Assembly (NCBI GenBank): GCA_005223375.1
Contig: RXOD01005473.1
Coordinates: forward strand, 1 to 13,899
Origin: Amoebophrya sp. AT5.2
Taxonomy: Eukaryota > Sar > Dinophyceae > Syndiniales > Amoebophryaceae
Direction: 5' to 3'
DNA: 13,899 nucleotides
The notes under the pieces were generated by a model, which was not told the origin of the DNA, did no database searches, and saw only the letters and a program-made list of their open reading frames with translations. Made by a program: the position numbers and the translations under genes. Positions 1-8,560 of the stretch are shown piece after piece (positions within the stretch are counted from its first letter, which is position 1; the number at the start of each line of letters is the position of its first letter).

Positions 1-7
1 GCGCGTA

Positions 8-1698
8 TCATACCAGACCAACTGCGAGAGGAACTACAAGGCCGCCACCACCAGGAGGATGTCCAGGAAAATAGGTTGATCCCCCCCTTAACATCCCTTC
101 GCCCAGCTTCCCTACGAACTTGAGGTTCCCTACCGAACTGTCCGTGTCGATCAGCTCCGGGACGTGCGCGGGGAAGCTGGCCAAAATCTTCTGCGGGATG
201 TAGTTCCACAGCAGATCGGAGATCTGCGCCTCCTTTTGCGCTACGTAGGCGGCGAACATGGCGTCCATGGCCTGGGAGACGCTCATCTGCTTGTGCATGA
301 TCTCCAGATTCTGCGCAATCCAGGCCAAGGAACACTCTATGTCCGCCTCCAGCAGCGCGCCCTGGTGCCGCAGCTCCGCGGCGTACGCTTGCGGGTCCTC
401 CGTGATCAAATTCCATGCGGCTGCTGCTTTGTTCGAAGAAGAAGTTGTATTAAACCCAGAAGATGAACCACTTCTGCCTCCTGTGCCACCGCGGACATTC
501 CAGAAAAAGACGTCGTCGGCACCGTATTGGGCGAACAACTTGCTTTTGTCGAGCAGCCGACGCTCCGCCTCGCGCTGCGCAATGGTACTACTCATGCCTC
601 CCGCGTCGCGGCCATTGAAATCGCGCACATGCTTATCGAGCAGCCGCTTCTCCAAGGTGGGATGGTGGACCGACGCAGACGACGCCAGTTGCGGAAAGCC
701 GTCCTCGAAAAAGGGCACGAGGAGCTGGTCGATCGATTGCGATCAAGGATTTGGGTCCTGGATGTGGCCGTACGCGAACTGACGAACTGGATTTGGGTTC
801 TACTCAGTGTTCCTGGATGTGGTAAACGTAAACTACAAGTATAAGTACTCACACACAACAAGATAGGAACAACAACAATCAATCTCACCATGATTGGCGG
901 CACACAGGCGGAGCAATCGAAAGCGCGCAGCAGCCTCGTGAACAGGACCTGGTCGTTTTTCTTTTCTATCCCATCCAGGATGAACCCGACGAGCAGCACG
1001 CATTTCGTCGAGGCCCGATCTCGAAACAAGGCGGTGCTCAACTCTTCCGCCTCGATATCGCTTATGTTTTCGCTTACAAAAGTCACATCCTTGTACTTCC
1101 CCCGAAGCCCGCTCTTCGCCACCTCCTGCTTTCCCGATCCGTCGGCGATGCTCGTGATGGTGCACGCCTTGCCGGGGTCGAAGCAGCTGGCGCAAACTAT
1201 CGGAATGCAAAACTCCGCGTCGTGCACGAGGTCGAGTTGGAGAATCTCGCTTACGATTTCCAGCGCAGAGGCAGTCCTGTGCAGTTGCTGCGCTACGCCG
1301 GGTGAAGTCGGGCCGGCAAGAGAGCCGTGCGCCGCTGCGTTCGGAGCCTTGCTGCTGACAGCTGCTGCGCCTGCGCCACCCCCAGCCGTACAACTAGAGC
1401 CCCCTAGTGGCGGTGTCACCGCGCTGTTAACCGAAGTCGCCCCGGCGCCAGTCGTGACGGTTGCTGCCGTCGTGTTCGAGGCGGACACACTCGTGGAGCT
1501 GACGGCCGCTGGACCCCGAGCATTCTGGGATGCGACCGCGCTGGTGTCGGCCGACGCGGCAGACTTGTCCAAACGGAACTTGTTTGAGGACTCCGCGGAG
1601 GTCGTTACGGTGCCCTGCTGTTTGCTACCGGCGGCTCCATCCTGCTCCCCATGCGCGGGTTCCACCTTCGGCGCGCGCCCTAGAATGCGCGTCAGCAT
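8..1698 (-). CDS. Two-exon protein of unknown function (3' end uncertain)
   Basis: Exon 1 is 1698-889 and exon 2 is 724-8, joined across a GT-AG intron (725-888) at a codon boundary, giving 508 residues. I do not recognise the family. Residues 1-140 are low-complexity Ala/Ser/Thr/Gly. Residues 145-290 look like a folded domain: hydrophobic strands around FCIPIVCASCF (163-173) and KCVLLVGFILDG (232-243), then CVPPIM at the exon end continuing as LLVPFFEDGF. Residues 290-345 are charged and helical, then comes a Gly/Ser/Asn linker, then an amphipathic helical region (about 370-450). The ATG at 1698 is the first in frame after an upstream stop. The C-terminus (GGGGLVVPLAVGLV, stop at 8-10) is unlike the rest and may be read-through of an unrecognised intron; a possible GT donor follows the codons for NLKF. 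The gene could then continue beyond the left edge. The presence of a gene is well supported, its product is not. Confidence 0.7.
725..888 (-). other. Spliceosomal intron, GT-AG, phase 0
   Basis: The donor is ATG|GTGAGA and the acceptor is GACCAG|CTC. Both sides sit on codon boundaries, and excision removes an in-frame stop just upstream of exon 2. Inside, two blocks occur twice in imperfect tandem: ggatttgggt at 747-756 and 789-798, and cctggatgtgg at 757-767 and 812-822. This looks like an old duplication within the intron. Confidence 0.65.
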
Positions 1699-2142
1699 CT
1701 CTCGTCTCCCGATTATTCCTCACGACTCATCCATCGCTAAGTAGCTCGTGATTGCTTCGTTGCCTGACTTTTTCATTTTCAACAGATCCACTTTGAGGAA
1801 GGCATCTAATTTTCCGACGTCCCTCGTCTTCGAGTTCGATTTAAGAAGCACTTTTTTACATGGACGCTAGTCGTCATCCTTCAGAAAAATCGTGCGCCGC
1901 CGCGTGCGCCAATCTACCTCTGTTTTGGAGATTGATATTCTGGGCCTTCGCCGTTTGACAATCTTTTGAGTTTGTTTGCTTTTTCTCCCGCTAACAGCAG
2001 CGGCACGCTGAAGTTTCTGTCGGTATCGGCTGTATCTTATCTCTTTGCCAGGTACCTACGGACATCATCTTTTTTTCTTTTGCTGCTCAACCATGGAAAT
2101 TTGTCTCCCGCTCATGAAACGAGGCCAAATCTTCTTTGTTTT
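1699..2142. other. Intergenic spacer, 444 bp
   Basis: The spacer lies between the stop of the two-pass membrane protein gene and the ATG of the leftmost gene. It is visibly richer in T and A than the flanking coding sequence on the plus strand, with pyrimidine runs around 1767-1785 and 2065-2085. Apart from the two mini-ORFs at its left end I see no gene, RNA or repeat in it. Confidence 0.5.
1713..1734 (-). promoter_or_regulatory. Two overlapping upstream mini-ORFs
   Basis: Just 5' of the ATG at 1698 lie two very short reading frames in different phases. One at 1734-1720 has four codons (MDES) and ends in TGA. The other at 1730-1713 has five codons (MSREE) and ends in TAA. Both end before the main start, so they could lower its initiation if the mRNA leader includes them. 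A leader shortened by trans-splicing would exclude them. Their presence is seen; the effect is inferred. Confidence 0.3.
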
Positions 2143-3246
2143 TCACACCTCATTCGTCAACGCGGTTCCCGTAGAAGCCACGGGCTTGCTCTCAGACCCG
2201 GCCTTCATTTCCTCTCCAACCGCGCGCCCGGAGATGAGTGAGGCGAGCTCCTTTTTCAGCATTTCCATATCGTCCTCCGCGCACCACGTGATCACAATTT
2301 CCGTCGACAACTCTTCCGCTTTGGGCACTTCGCCGTCCGCCAGCCGGATACCGGAGAAGTGGAAGTGCACCTGATGTCGTACTCCCTTGTTGCGACTACA
2401 CAGGCCCGTCTGAATCGGCGGCGAGCCGTGAAACTGCAGACTGCCCAGGTCGTGCACCGTCATCTTCGTTCCGCGCGACAAAACTTCCGCCCCGTTCACG
2501 CGAAAGGCGCGGCCGACGCCACTGAACACGTACAGAAAACGCCCGTCGCAGCCCCAAATCGTGTCCGTCGCCATCACAGCGTCAGAGCGCTCGACGAAAA
2601 CGGCGTCCAGCAGGTACCAAGCGCAGAAGAGCATGAAGATGAAGCAGTAATCACACCACGACGAGCTGAACGATCGATTGCGCTCCACCAGCCAATACAT
2701 CTCCCATCCGAGAACGGCCAGGACCAAAAATGCCGCAACACCGAGGACGAGTAGCGACATCCGTCGACTTTTGCTCACAGCCTTTTCCAGCTCCGGACCG
2801 CACGCCCAGATTACGGCACCGCTTCGCCCTTTCCGCCCTTTTCCACCACCTCCGATCTTCCGCATGAGCGGATACACCGTCGCAAGGTCCTCCGCGTCCG
2901 CCCCACCCAGCAACATGATGGACTCCGAACCTCCTTCAACTTCATCCCCCTTTTTTTCCACCACAACTTCTACCTGCTGCTCGTCGGGCAACAGAGCACG
3001 TTTCTCCGCGTCGTGCCGATCCTTCTCTTGCGATTCCTTCAGGATGAGCGGATCGACTTCGAGGGGCTCATCACCTCCGCCGACGTCCGTGGAACAGTCG
3101 CCCCACGAACACCGTCGATCGATTGGGACGCCCGTCACCGGTGCCGCCGCCCCATTCACCGGTGTCAGCGCCGGGGCCGTCGGCTGCAGGTCTGGGAAGC
3201 AGGTTCCCGACGGTTGGGCGTTTTGCTGTGTTTGCTGGGAGGACAT
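2143..3246 (-). CDS. Two-pass membrane protein, unknown family
   Basis: This single exon encodes 367 residues; the ATG at 3246 (MSSQQTQQ) is the first in-frame ATG after an upstream TAG. Residues 1-150 are polar, acidic and probably disordered. A basic stretch (KGRKGR about 136-141, KSRR 159-162) precedes TM1 (about 163-187, MSLLVLGV onward). TM2 (about 198-218) is rich in aromatics and Cys. A loop of only about ten residues (ERNRSFSSS) joins them, so this is a hairpin with both long tails on the same side; the basic residues before TM1 suggest that side is cytosolic. The C-terminal domain (about 219-340) has strand-like segments such as RFLYVFSG and HQVHFHFSG and ends in an acidic helix. I do not recognise it; a PH- or GRAM-like beta fold is only a guess. 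No signal peptide is visible. Confidence 0.8.
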   Translation of the reverse strand: MSSQQTQQNAQPSGTCFPDLQPTAPALTPVNGAAAPVTGVPIDRRCSWGDCSTDVGGGDEPLEVDPLILKESQEKDRHDAEKRALLPDEQQVEVVVEKKGDEVEGGSESIMLLGGADAEDLATVYPLMRKIGGGGKGRKGRSGAVIWACGPELEKAVSKSRRMSLLVLGVAAFLVLAVLGWEMYWLVERNRSFSSSWCDYCFIFMLFCAWYLLDAVFVERSDAVMATDTIWGCDGRFLYVFSGVGRAFRVNGAEVLSRGTKMTVHDLGSLQFHGSPPIQTGLCSRNKGVRHQVHFHFSGIRLADGEVPKAEELSTEIVITWCAEDDMEMLKKELASLISGRAVGEEMKAGSESKPVASTGTALTNEV

Positions 3247-3651
3247 CTTGATTTTTCCGGTAGAAGTAAATGCTGACGCTGGTGGTGGTAGTGATGCTGG
3301 AAATGGTCTTTCTTTGTCGTGAAATCTGGAGGGTTCGTAGGATTGCACGACTCCGACGGATTGTTGAGGCAATGGCGAAGAGCTCGAAAGCTTAAAATCC
3401 TAGCAGGTAGATGATTTGAGTCAGTAGCCTCGCTACGCCGGCCCTTCTGATTCCATGCGCAGTCGCAGACCTTTATGCTTGTTGACTCCTTAATGTTCTT
3501 CGGGTCTACCGAAATATTTTGGCAGAGCGAACGATAACCACAACCTGGTACGCAGAAGAGCATCACAAATCTGGGGGTCCCGTTCAGTAAGTACACATCA
3601 CTTGTCGGTAAAACTGGGCACGACAAGGTATTCCTTGAACAAAGAGGAGCC

Positions 3652-3683
3652 AGTGGGGCGCACGCCGGGACCGAGAGGCCACA
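3652..3683 (+). repeat. Third copy of the MITE-like end repeat
   Basis: This 32-nt segment matches 4064-4095 at 29 of 32 positions in the same orientation. Its core, 3662-3683, is inverted relative to 3729-3750 (21 of 22 positions). Together they could form a long-stemmed hairpin with a 45-nt loop. It lies just outside the left end of the inverted-repeat element, suggesting a nested or partial insertion of the same family. Confidence 0.7.
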
Positions 3684-3718
3684 TCTTTTAAAAAAGTCGT
3701 TTTTCGGGTTATCTTCAT

Positions 3719-4105
3719 CGTGATGGACTGTGGCCTCTCGTTCCCGGCGTCTTCATGTAGCCTTCACTCTTCATCGATAGCCTTCACTCTTCGTCCTATA
3801 TCTGTCCTATATATCAAGGAAGTGAAATCCCCCAAAATTCTACGCCTAAAATTCTACGCAGCGAGAATCTACTCTCGAGAGCCGATGGAATTAGAGGCGA
3901 CCTGCCAGTGTCTGCCAGAGAAAGCTTCTCACCTTGGGCGGTAATGGCGAGTCACACAGCAAGCTGCGATCATAGCCAATACCTTCCCTGGCGATAAGAG
4001 GAGGTGAAGACATGCATCAAGTGAAGTGCCACACGTAACGAAGATGCAGAGCCCGTGAGTCGAAGTGGGGTGCACGCCGGGAATGAGAGGCCACAGTTCA
4101 TCACG
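3719..4105. mobile_element. Candidate MITE-like inverted-repeat element
   Basis: The ends 3719-3750 and 4074-4105 are inverted repeats of 32 nt matching at 30 positions; the outer end reads CGTGATG and the core is TGTGGCCTCTC. Total length is 387 bp with no transposase, as in MITEs. A possible 5-nt flanking repeat, catcg, occurs at 3716-3720 and 4108-4112, but it sits asymmetrically (overlapping the left end by two bases, two bases beyond the right end), so a target-site duplication is not established. The copy at 3652-3683 shows that the end sequence is mobile or amplified locally. The interior holds only tandem micro-duplications. Confidence 0.5.
3758..3859. repeat. Cluster of three short tandem duplications
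   Basis: Three different units are each duplicated once, nearly back to back: a 20-bp unit beginning tagccttcactcttc at 3758 and 3778, an 11-bp unit beginning gtcctatat at 3793 and 3804, and a 14-bp unit containing aaaattctacgc at 3834 and 3848. The pattern suggests repeated slippage or repair-driven copying inside the MITE-like element. Confidence 0.65.
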
Positions 4106-4397
4106 AGCATCGTTTTTTTTTTTTCGACTTGTGTTGACAGTCGACAGTTCACGCGTTTTTAGAGGACCTTGACGAGGATCCACTTTGTTCCAGACATTTC
4201 GCTGATTTCCCATTACTGACGATAAAGACAATGCGAAATAGTGACCCCCTCCAACTGCAACTGAGTATGACTCGCATCTCGGCGATGACTCAAGGAACCG
4301 CGCGTCGAGGAGTTTTTTCGGATCCGATTCGGAAAGCGTCGTGATACCACTTTCAGCGTTAGCTCGCACTCAACAAGCTGAGATCTCGCTCCCGTCG

Positions 4398-5987
4398 TTA
4401 CATCACGGCGGTTTCGTCCAGCATCGTGGCAACAAGTTCGTTCAGAACGGCTGTTTTGTGTTCAATCACGTACCCGCACGTTTTCAGATCCTCCAGCGGC
4501 CTCGCGGACACTGCAGATATCGGACGCGCAGTGGCACCTCCGGTTGCGGTCGCGTTCCCCTCAACGGGAGCAGTAGAAGCTCCCGACCCGTTGCTCGACG
4601 TCAGAAGTAGGTGTATTCTCCCAAAGATCTGGTACAGGCGTTCGAGGGCGGATTCATACCTCTCTACGTACTGCGGTGCGTACTCCTCCACCGCCCGCAA
4701 CAAGTCCCCCAGCAGCTCGATGTAGCTAGGCAACAACACGGAAATCCCCTCAGTTCCCCCGCGGCCCGGAGTGGACGACGGCGCAGGGGGAGAGCCTGTG
4801 CCTGTAGGTGTAGGAGGTGGCGCGCCGCTCGTGCCGCTCTGTCCGTTGCTGGCGGGTGCCTTTTCTTTCTTGCCGAGTTCTTCCGTAGCTCTTTCCACCA
4901 ACTTTTTGCTCTCCTCAGAAAACTTTTCCAGAGCCTTTCTAGCTTTTACTGCGACCCACCGCTGCAAGACAAGGCGCGTAGGGCTTTTTCGCGTGAGGGA
5001 ATCTAGTTCTTTTTTGAACTCTTTTGTGTACGGAACCGCTTTCAGATCCTTTCGGTCGGCGTCGTATTTCCGACTCTGCGCAGGCGTGTAGGAGAGTAGG
5101 GCGTGAAGGCTTTGCCGTCGTAAAGCGGCCAATTGCTGCTGCAGCGCGCGTCGCTGCTTTCTCCGGGACTCGCTCACAGCCTCGATTTCGGCCAGAGAGG
5201 CGGTTGCGGACAACGCCACTTCGACTGCAGATGCGAGCACGGCTGGTGCGGCTGTGGGCGTTGCTGACTCGATTTTCTTTGCGGTACTGGAACCAGGCGC
5301 CGCGGGGGTCTGCTTTAGTAGGCGCTCATCTTCCTGCGCGGCCGCAGTCGCCGCGATGTCTCTGTCTACTTTAAGAAGTGGTAGTGGTTGTATGCCGATA
5401 CTGGAAGGCGAAGAACCTACGGCCGATGCTTTCTCGGCTTTCGTGAGGAAAAGGTTGCTACTTCGTCTGCCACTTGCGCTCTGCTTTTCCTCTCCCCGCG
5501 CGTGCGACGAGGACGCGGCGCCAGATGCCTGGCTCGCGCCGTCGGCCTGCGATTTGCTGTTTGCTACTTGCTCCCCGTCGATTTTCCGTCGTTTCGGACA
5601 AAAACCAAAAGGGTCCCCACCGCTACGCCCGCTTGCGCTCGCCTTCTGCAACAACAATTTTGCGCGTTCCCGCGCTTGCGCCGCTTTTCTCTCGGCTTCT
5701 TCTGCTTCGCGCTTTGCCGCTTCTGCTTCCTTGCGCGCAGCCTCGGCTTCCGCATCGCGCTCCCGTTTTGCGATGGCTTCGCGCGTGACCTCGCGACCGC
5801 CTCTCTGGCTCCAGTACAACGTGGCCCGCGGATCCTCGTCCGTTGGCGTGTCGCAGGAACAGTTTTGAATGTCGGCGCAGTAAACGTAATCCCATTTCTG
5901 TACAATAGCGTGGCTCCGAGCCGACAGCAGCCGCCACACATCGCACTTGTCGCAGCAGACCCAGCAGTCGTCCTTCGGCCCTTCCAT
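4398..5987 (-). CDS. CW-type zinc-finger protein with coiled coils
   Basis: This single exon encodes 529 residues from the ATG at 5987 to TAA. Residues 8-50 fit a CW zinc finger: CWVCCDKCDVWR supplies two zinc cysteines (C12, C15) and the conserved tryptophans (W9, W18). C37 and C45 complete the site, with the usual acidic tail (CDTPTDED). CW domains in animals and plants read methylated histone H3 lysine 4, so a nuclear chromatin role is likely. The basic PKRRK at 131-135 could be a nuclear localisation signal. Residues 65-115 form a Glu/Ala/Arg/Lys coiled coil. Residues 265-375 are a second helical, basic region after a low-complexity linker. A Pro/Gly/Ser linker (376-413) leads to a helical C-terminal segment (about 418-465). 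No methyltransferase, ATPase or other reader domain is present, so this is a CW protein of unusual architecture. The domain call is firm; the target is unknown. Confidence 0.85.
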   Translation of the reverse strand: MEGPKDDCWVCCDKCDVWRLLSARSHAIVQKWDYVYCADIQNCSCDTPTDEDPRATLYWSQRGGREVTREAIAKRERDAEAEAARKEAEAAKREAEEAERKAAQARERAKLLLQKASASGRSGGDPFGFCPKRRKIDGEQVANSKSQADGASQASGAASSSHARGEEKQSASGRRSSNLFLTKAEKASAVGSSPSSIGIQPLPLLKVDRDIAATAAAQEDERLLKQTPAAPGSSTAKKIESATPTAAPAVLASAVEVALSATASLAEIEAVSESRRKQRRALQQQLAALRRQSLHALLSYTPAQSRKYDADRKDLKAVPYTKEFKKELDSLTRKSPTRLVLQRWVAVKARKALEKFSEESKKLVERATEELGKKEKAPASNGQSGTSGAPPPTPTGTGSPPAPSSTPGRGGTEGISVLLPSYIELLGDLLRAVEEYAPQYVERYESALERLYQIFGRIHLLLTSSNGSGASTAPVEGNATATGGATARPISAVSARPLEDLKTCGYVIEHKTAVLNELVATMLDETAVM

Positions 5988-6557
5988 TGTTCCTCCTCGT
6001 CCTCCTTGACGCGAGTTCTAGAAATGCACTCAACAAAGCAAAGAGTTCCTGTGCGGCGCAGAGGCCGATTTATTTCCAGAATGCTACGGATTGGAGGTAA
6101 ACTAAAGAAAAACCAGGACAAACAAGAATGAGAAAGAAGCACGTGGTCGTGATGATGATGACGGTGTACATTCATATTATTTCGCTCGGGCGTGACCTCT
6201 GACCGTTCCATTTTGCTCATTCTCTTGCTTCACTAGACGAGTAAACGAAGTTTCGCTGACAGTGTGTGTCAGAACGTGGATTGATCGTTGATCACGCGCC
6301 GGCGGCAAAAGCCAAGCTTCACGCGCTTCACATTGTTCTTTTGTTGAGGACATCAAAAAGTAGCCGTACGCGACTGATCCTGGTGCAACTGAGAGTTGCA
6401 AAAACAGGTGCCTTTGCCCTATGTGCAAGGCCGTTCAAAATTTCGTCGCGCCGATGGCGCAATGTTGCGGAAACAAATGTTGCGGAACCCCGTATCATTA
6501 AGTATGTGTTGATTTTCTCTATTCGTGGAAGATTTTGAAATTTTGAGAGCGCAGAGC
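5988..6557. other. Intergenic spacer, 570 bp
   Basis: The spacer lies between the small Cys-motif gene and the CW gene. It contains a gat/gatg-rich microsatellite-like stretch near 6148-6163 and a 12-nt direct repeat aatgttgcggaa at 6461-6472 and 6476-6487. At its left end, the minus strand shows a T-rich stretch ending TTTCTAG (AG at 6019-6018), 30 nt before the CW start codon. That is a plausible cis- or trans-splice acceptor. I see no gene. Confidence 0.45.
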
Positions 6558-7079
6558 TCAGGTGACCTCCGTAAAGACCGCCGTTTTCTCCGGTATCAGC
6601 TGCGGCCGCGCGGTCCGGTAGCAGCCACAACAGCCCGTCTTTCCGTACTCGTCCGGATCCTTCAGCGACGAGTCTTCGGGAATCGGCATCTCTGCAAAAA
6701 TTGCGCGCAAAATTGGGTAGGCGGTAGAAAGAGAACGACGGATGAGATGTTGTTGATCCCAATCGAATATTACGCGACTAAATCAATGCGCGAAGCAGGC
6801 AAGACAAACAAGTGTATCGATCGAACGAAATCGAATACGCATCGGCATGGCCGAGGCTGTCCCCGGGGACCCGAGCACCGTCGCCTGCTGTGAATTGACC
6901 GCGTGGAAGTCCTTGGAGAGCTGAGAGTTGACCGTTTGGAAGCTGTGTAGGCTGAAAATGTCGTCTTCCTTCCTCTCGCTCGCTTGATGCGGAATCGCGC
7001 CGACCAGGACACTCCGGTCCTTGCTCGAAAACCGCGAGTCGACGTCCGTGACCTGGTCCTGCTCGCGCGCGCTACACAT
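6558..7079 (-). CDS. Small two-exon protein with a CCGC motif, unknown function
   Basis: Exon 1 is 7079-6839 and exon 2 is 6691-6558, joined by a canonical intron, giving 124 residues. The N-terminal two thirds are polar. The C-terminal part carries PIPEDSSLKDPDEYGKTGCC followed by GCYRTARPQLIPEKTAVF, which looks conserved and has clustered cysteines that could be acylated or bind metal. I do not recognise a family. The gene is supported by matching splice phases, a good pyrimidine-plus-CAG acceptor, and a coherent frame ending in TGA. The start is uncertain: the frame is open upstream of the ATG at 7079, and an out-of-frame ATG lies 20 nt upstream. An additional 5' exon is possible within the 150 bp before the CRAL-TRIO stop. 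Confidence 0.5.
6692..6838 (-). other. Spliceosomal intron, GT-AG, phase 1
   Basis: The donor is C|GTATTC and the acceptor is TTTTTGCAG|AG. Joining leaves the protein as AMPMQMPIPED in one frame. The words ATGCCGAT occur at both junctions (exon 1 end and just after the acceptor), so a non-canonical junction within that 8-nt repeat would also keep the frame, omitting three residues. The canonical option is preferred. Confidence 0.55.
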
Positions 7080-7230
7080 CGTTCGCTTGGATGGGTCATC
7101 TGCGTGAGGATGTTGTGTGTCACAAGGGGCACCATTGGTGTGTAGGAGCAACCGCGGGCCTGGCGATTCACACGATGTTATTGAAACACAGACATTGTTT
7201 GATGATGACAAAACCAGTCTAGATTTCGCA

Positions 7231-8560
7231 CTACATCAGTGCACCTAAACTCTCTCGACAAACAACGCCAGTACCTATTTCGTCGTTCGCGCCACCTGCT
7301 ACTGCGTTTCCCGTCCCGCTCTTTTGTCTTTGCACCCATTCGCCCTCCTTCGACCTTGATCTGTCCCTCCTGAGAGTCTTCGGCAACCCGGGTTTCGATA
7401 TTTTCGGCACCTTCAACCCGGAAACCGAAAACCCCCGGCTCCACCGGCGGCCGCCCTTCTTCTTTTCTCCGCCTCCGCCGCCGTCTTCCACGACGTTCAG
7501 GGCGTTTTCTCCCTCCACAGGCGACAGAGGCGGCAACATGACGATCGACTCTTCCCACATGTCTTCATTCCACTCCCATTCCGAGAAGCCGCCAAGTTCC
7601 ACGGGCAGGTTATCGATCCCGACGATGCCCACCATTTGGTCCAGCGCCGAGCCGGGCTTCGCTGTGGATTCCCTGGTGACGAGCCCTCCACTGGAAGCGG
7701 AAGTACTTGAAGAACCCGAGCCCGTCGAAGCCCGCGATTTATTGCTCTTCACCCGCTTGACGAAGTTGATGTTTTTCTGCGCCTTCTCGCCGAGAAAGGG
7801 TTTGATGAAGGCGAAGAGCAGGTGCGGGACAGTTCCGGCATCGATTACATACACTTTCAGCATCAGCTCGGGGTAAAACTTCGTCGTCATATGAATCAGC
7901 GTCTTGGCGAAGCTGAGACTGGGACTGCCGTACTGCGGCGTGCCGGATTGGTCGCCCAGAATCACCCACCGCCGCTTATCACCGAAATCACCGCGGTCCA
8001 CGCGGGCTTCCAGACTGTCGATTACCAGAACGACCTGAGCGGCCGTTGGATCGAAAGCGATGTCTCCGTGTCTTCGGAATCAGTTGACGATGGATTTCGC
8101 TAAGAACTAGCACTAATTATACCGCCTTCATGCGTTCTCTCTCCGGAAGTCGACAGTCCAGTTTCCTGTTCGACTGCCAGAGAATCGGAAAACCGTCTGG
8201 CGTTACTCCCCGGTAAATGAACGCCCCCGTCTTCAGTCCATTTCGCACTGCTTCGGACGGCGGCTTGTGACACAGACCCCACAGGTCGTAGGCGCAACGG
8301 CTTTTGGCCACTAACTTCATCTGCTCGAACGCGTCGTCGACGCCGCTACAGGACTGAAGAAACCGCTTCAGCCGTGGCTGATGGCGTATCCACTGCTGTA
8401 CATAGACCTTGTCGTTTTCCTGTACGTCGGGCCACACGTGGGCCTCGAGCTTGGACTGGAGTCGCGCGACCATCTCGTCGCTCGGGATGGGCTTGTCGTA
8501 CTCGGAAAAGGAGTTCTGCGAGGAGAACCCACGGACAATCTTGGAGCGCGCACTCTTCAT
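7231..8560 (-). CDS. CRAL-TRIO (Sec14-like) lipid-binding protein
   Basis: Exon 1 is 8560-8123 and exon 2 is 8034-7231, giving 413 residues after removal of an 88-nt GT-AG intron. Residues about 44-97 match the CRAL-TRIO N-terminal helical region (LKRFLQS, then DAFEQMKLVAKS). The lipid-binding domain starts near 112: GFPILWQSNRK is the first strand, RRWVILGDQSG (167-177) the central strand, FYPELMLKVYVIDA (199-212) and FAFIKPFLGEKAQKNINFV (220-238) the hallmark segments, and IDNLPVELGG (286-295) the closing motif. Proteins of this family carry or present phosphoinositides or other small hydrophobic ligands between membranes. A Ser-rich insertion (about 240-275) interrupts the domain before the last motif. 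A Lys/Arg-rich tail (about 335-400) could bind acidic membranes. The ATG at 8560 is the first after an in-frame stop. Ligand unknown. Confidence 0.88.
8035..8122 (-). other. Spliceosomal intron, GT-AG, phase 0
   Basis: The donor is GCG|GTATAA and the acceptor is GCTCAG|GTC, both on codon boundaries. In-frame stops lie on both sides within the intron. Splicing gives ERERMKA joined to VVLVIDSLEA, a continuous helix of the right length between the first strand and the central strand of the CRAL-TRIO fold. Confidence 0.75.

Larger units (their letters stand above)
3247..4397. other. Intergenic spacer, 1.15 kb, with a MITE-like element
   Basis: This is the longest gene-free stretch, between the CW zinc-finger gene and the membrane-protein gene. 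It contains a repeat found three times, short tandem duplications and a T run at 4113-4124. Each is listed separately. Reading frames here either start at non-ATG codons or run across the repeats, and none has protein-like composition that I would defend. Confidence 0.6.

Noticed and set aside
592..888. Continuation of the leftmost gene's exon 1 frame past 889
   Set aside because: After CVPPIM the frame reads Val/Ile-rich then Ser/Arg-rich sequence typical of translated intron and wrong-frame exon. A clean GTGAGA donor at 888 explains the change.
3662..3750. Hairpin as a transcription terminator
   Set aside because: A stem of 21 paired positions with a 45-nt loop is present, but intrinsic terminators do not apply to nuclear genes, and the arms are copies of the MITE-like end repeat.
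3929..4369. 146-codon minus-strand frame upstream of the membrane-protein gene
   Set aside because: It begins at a non-ATG codon and runs through the right inverted repeat of the MITE-like element; composition gives no support for a protein.
6177..6762. Minus-strand frames between the small gene and the CW gene
   Set aside because: They start at non-ATG codons or overlap the small gene's last exon in another frame, and lack recognisable features.
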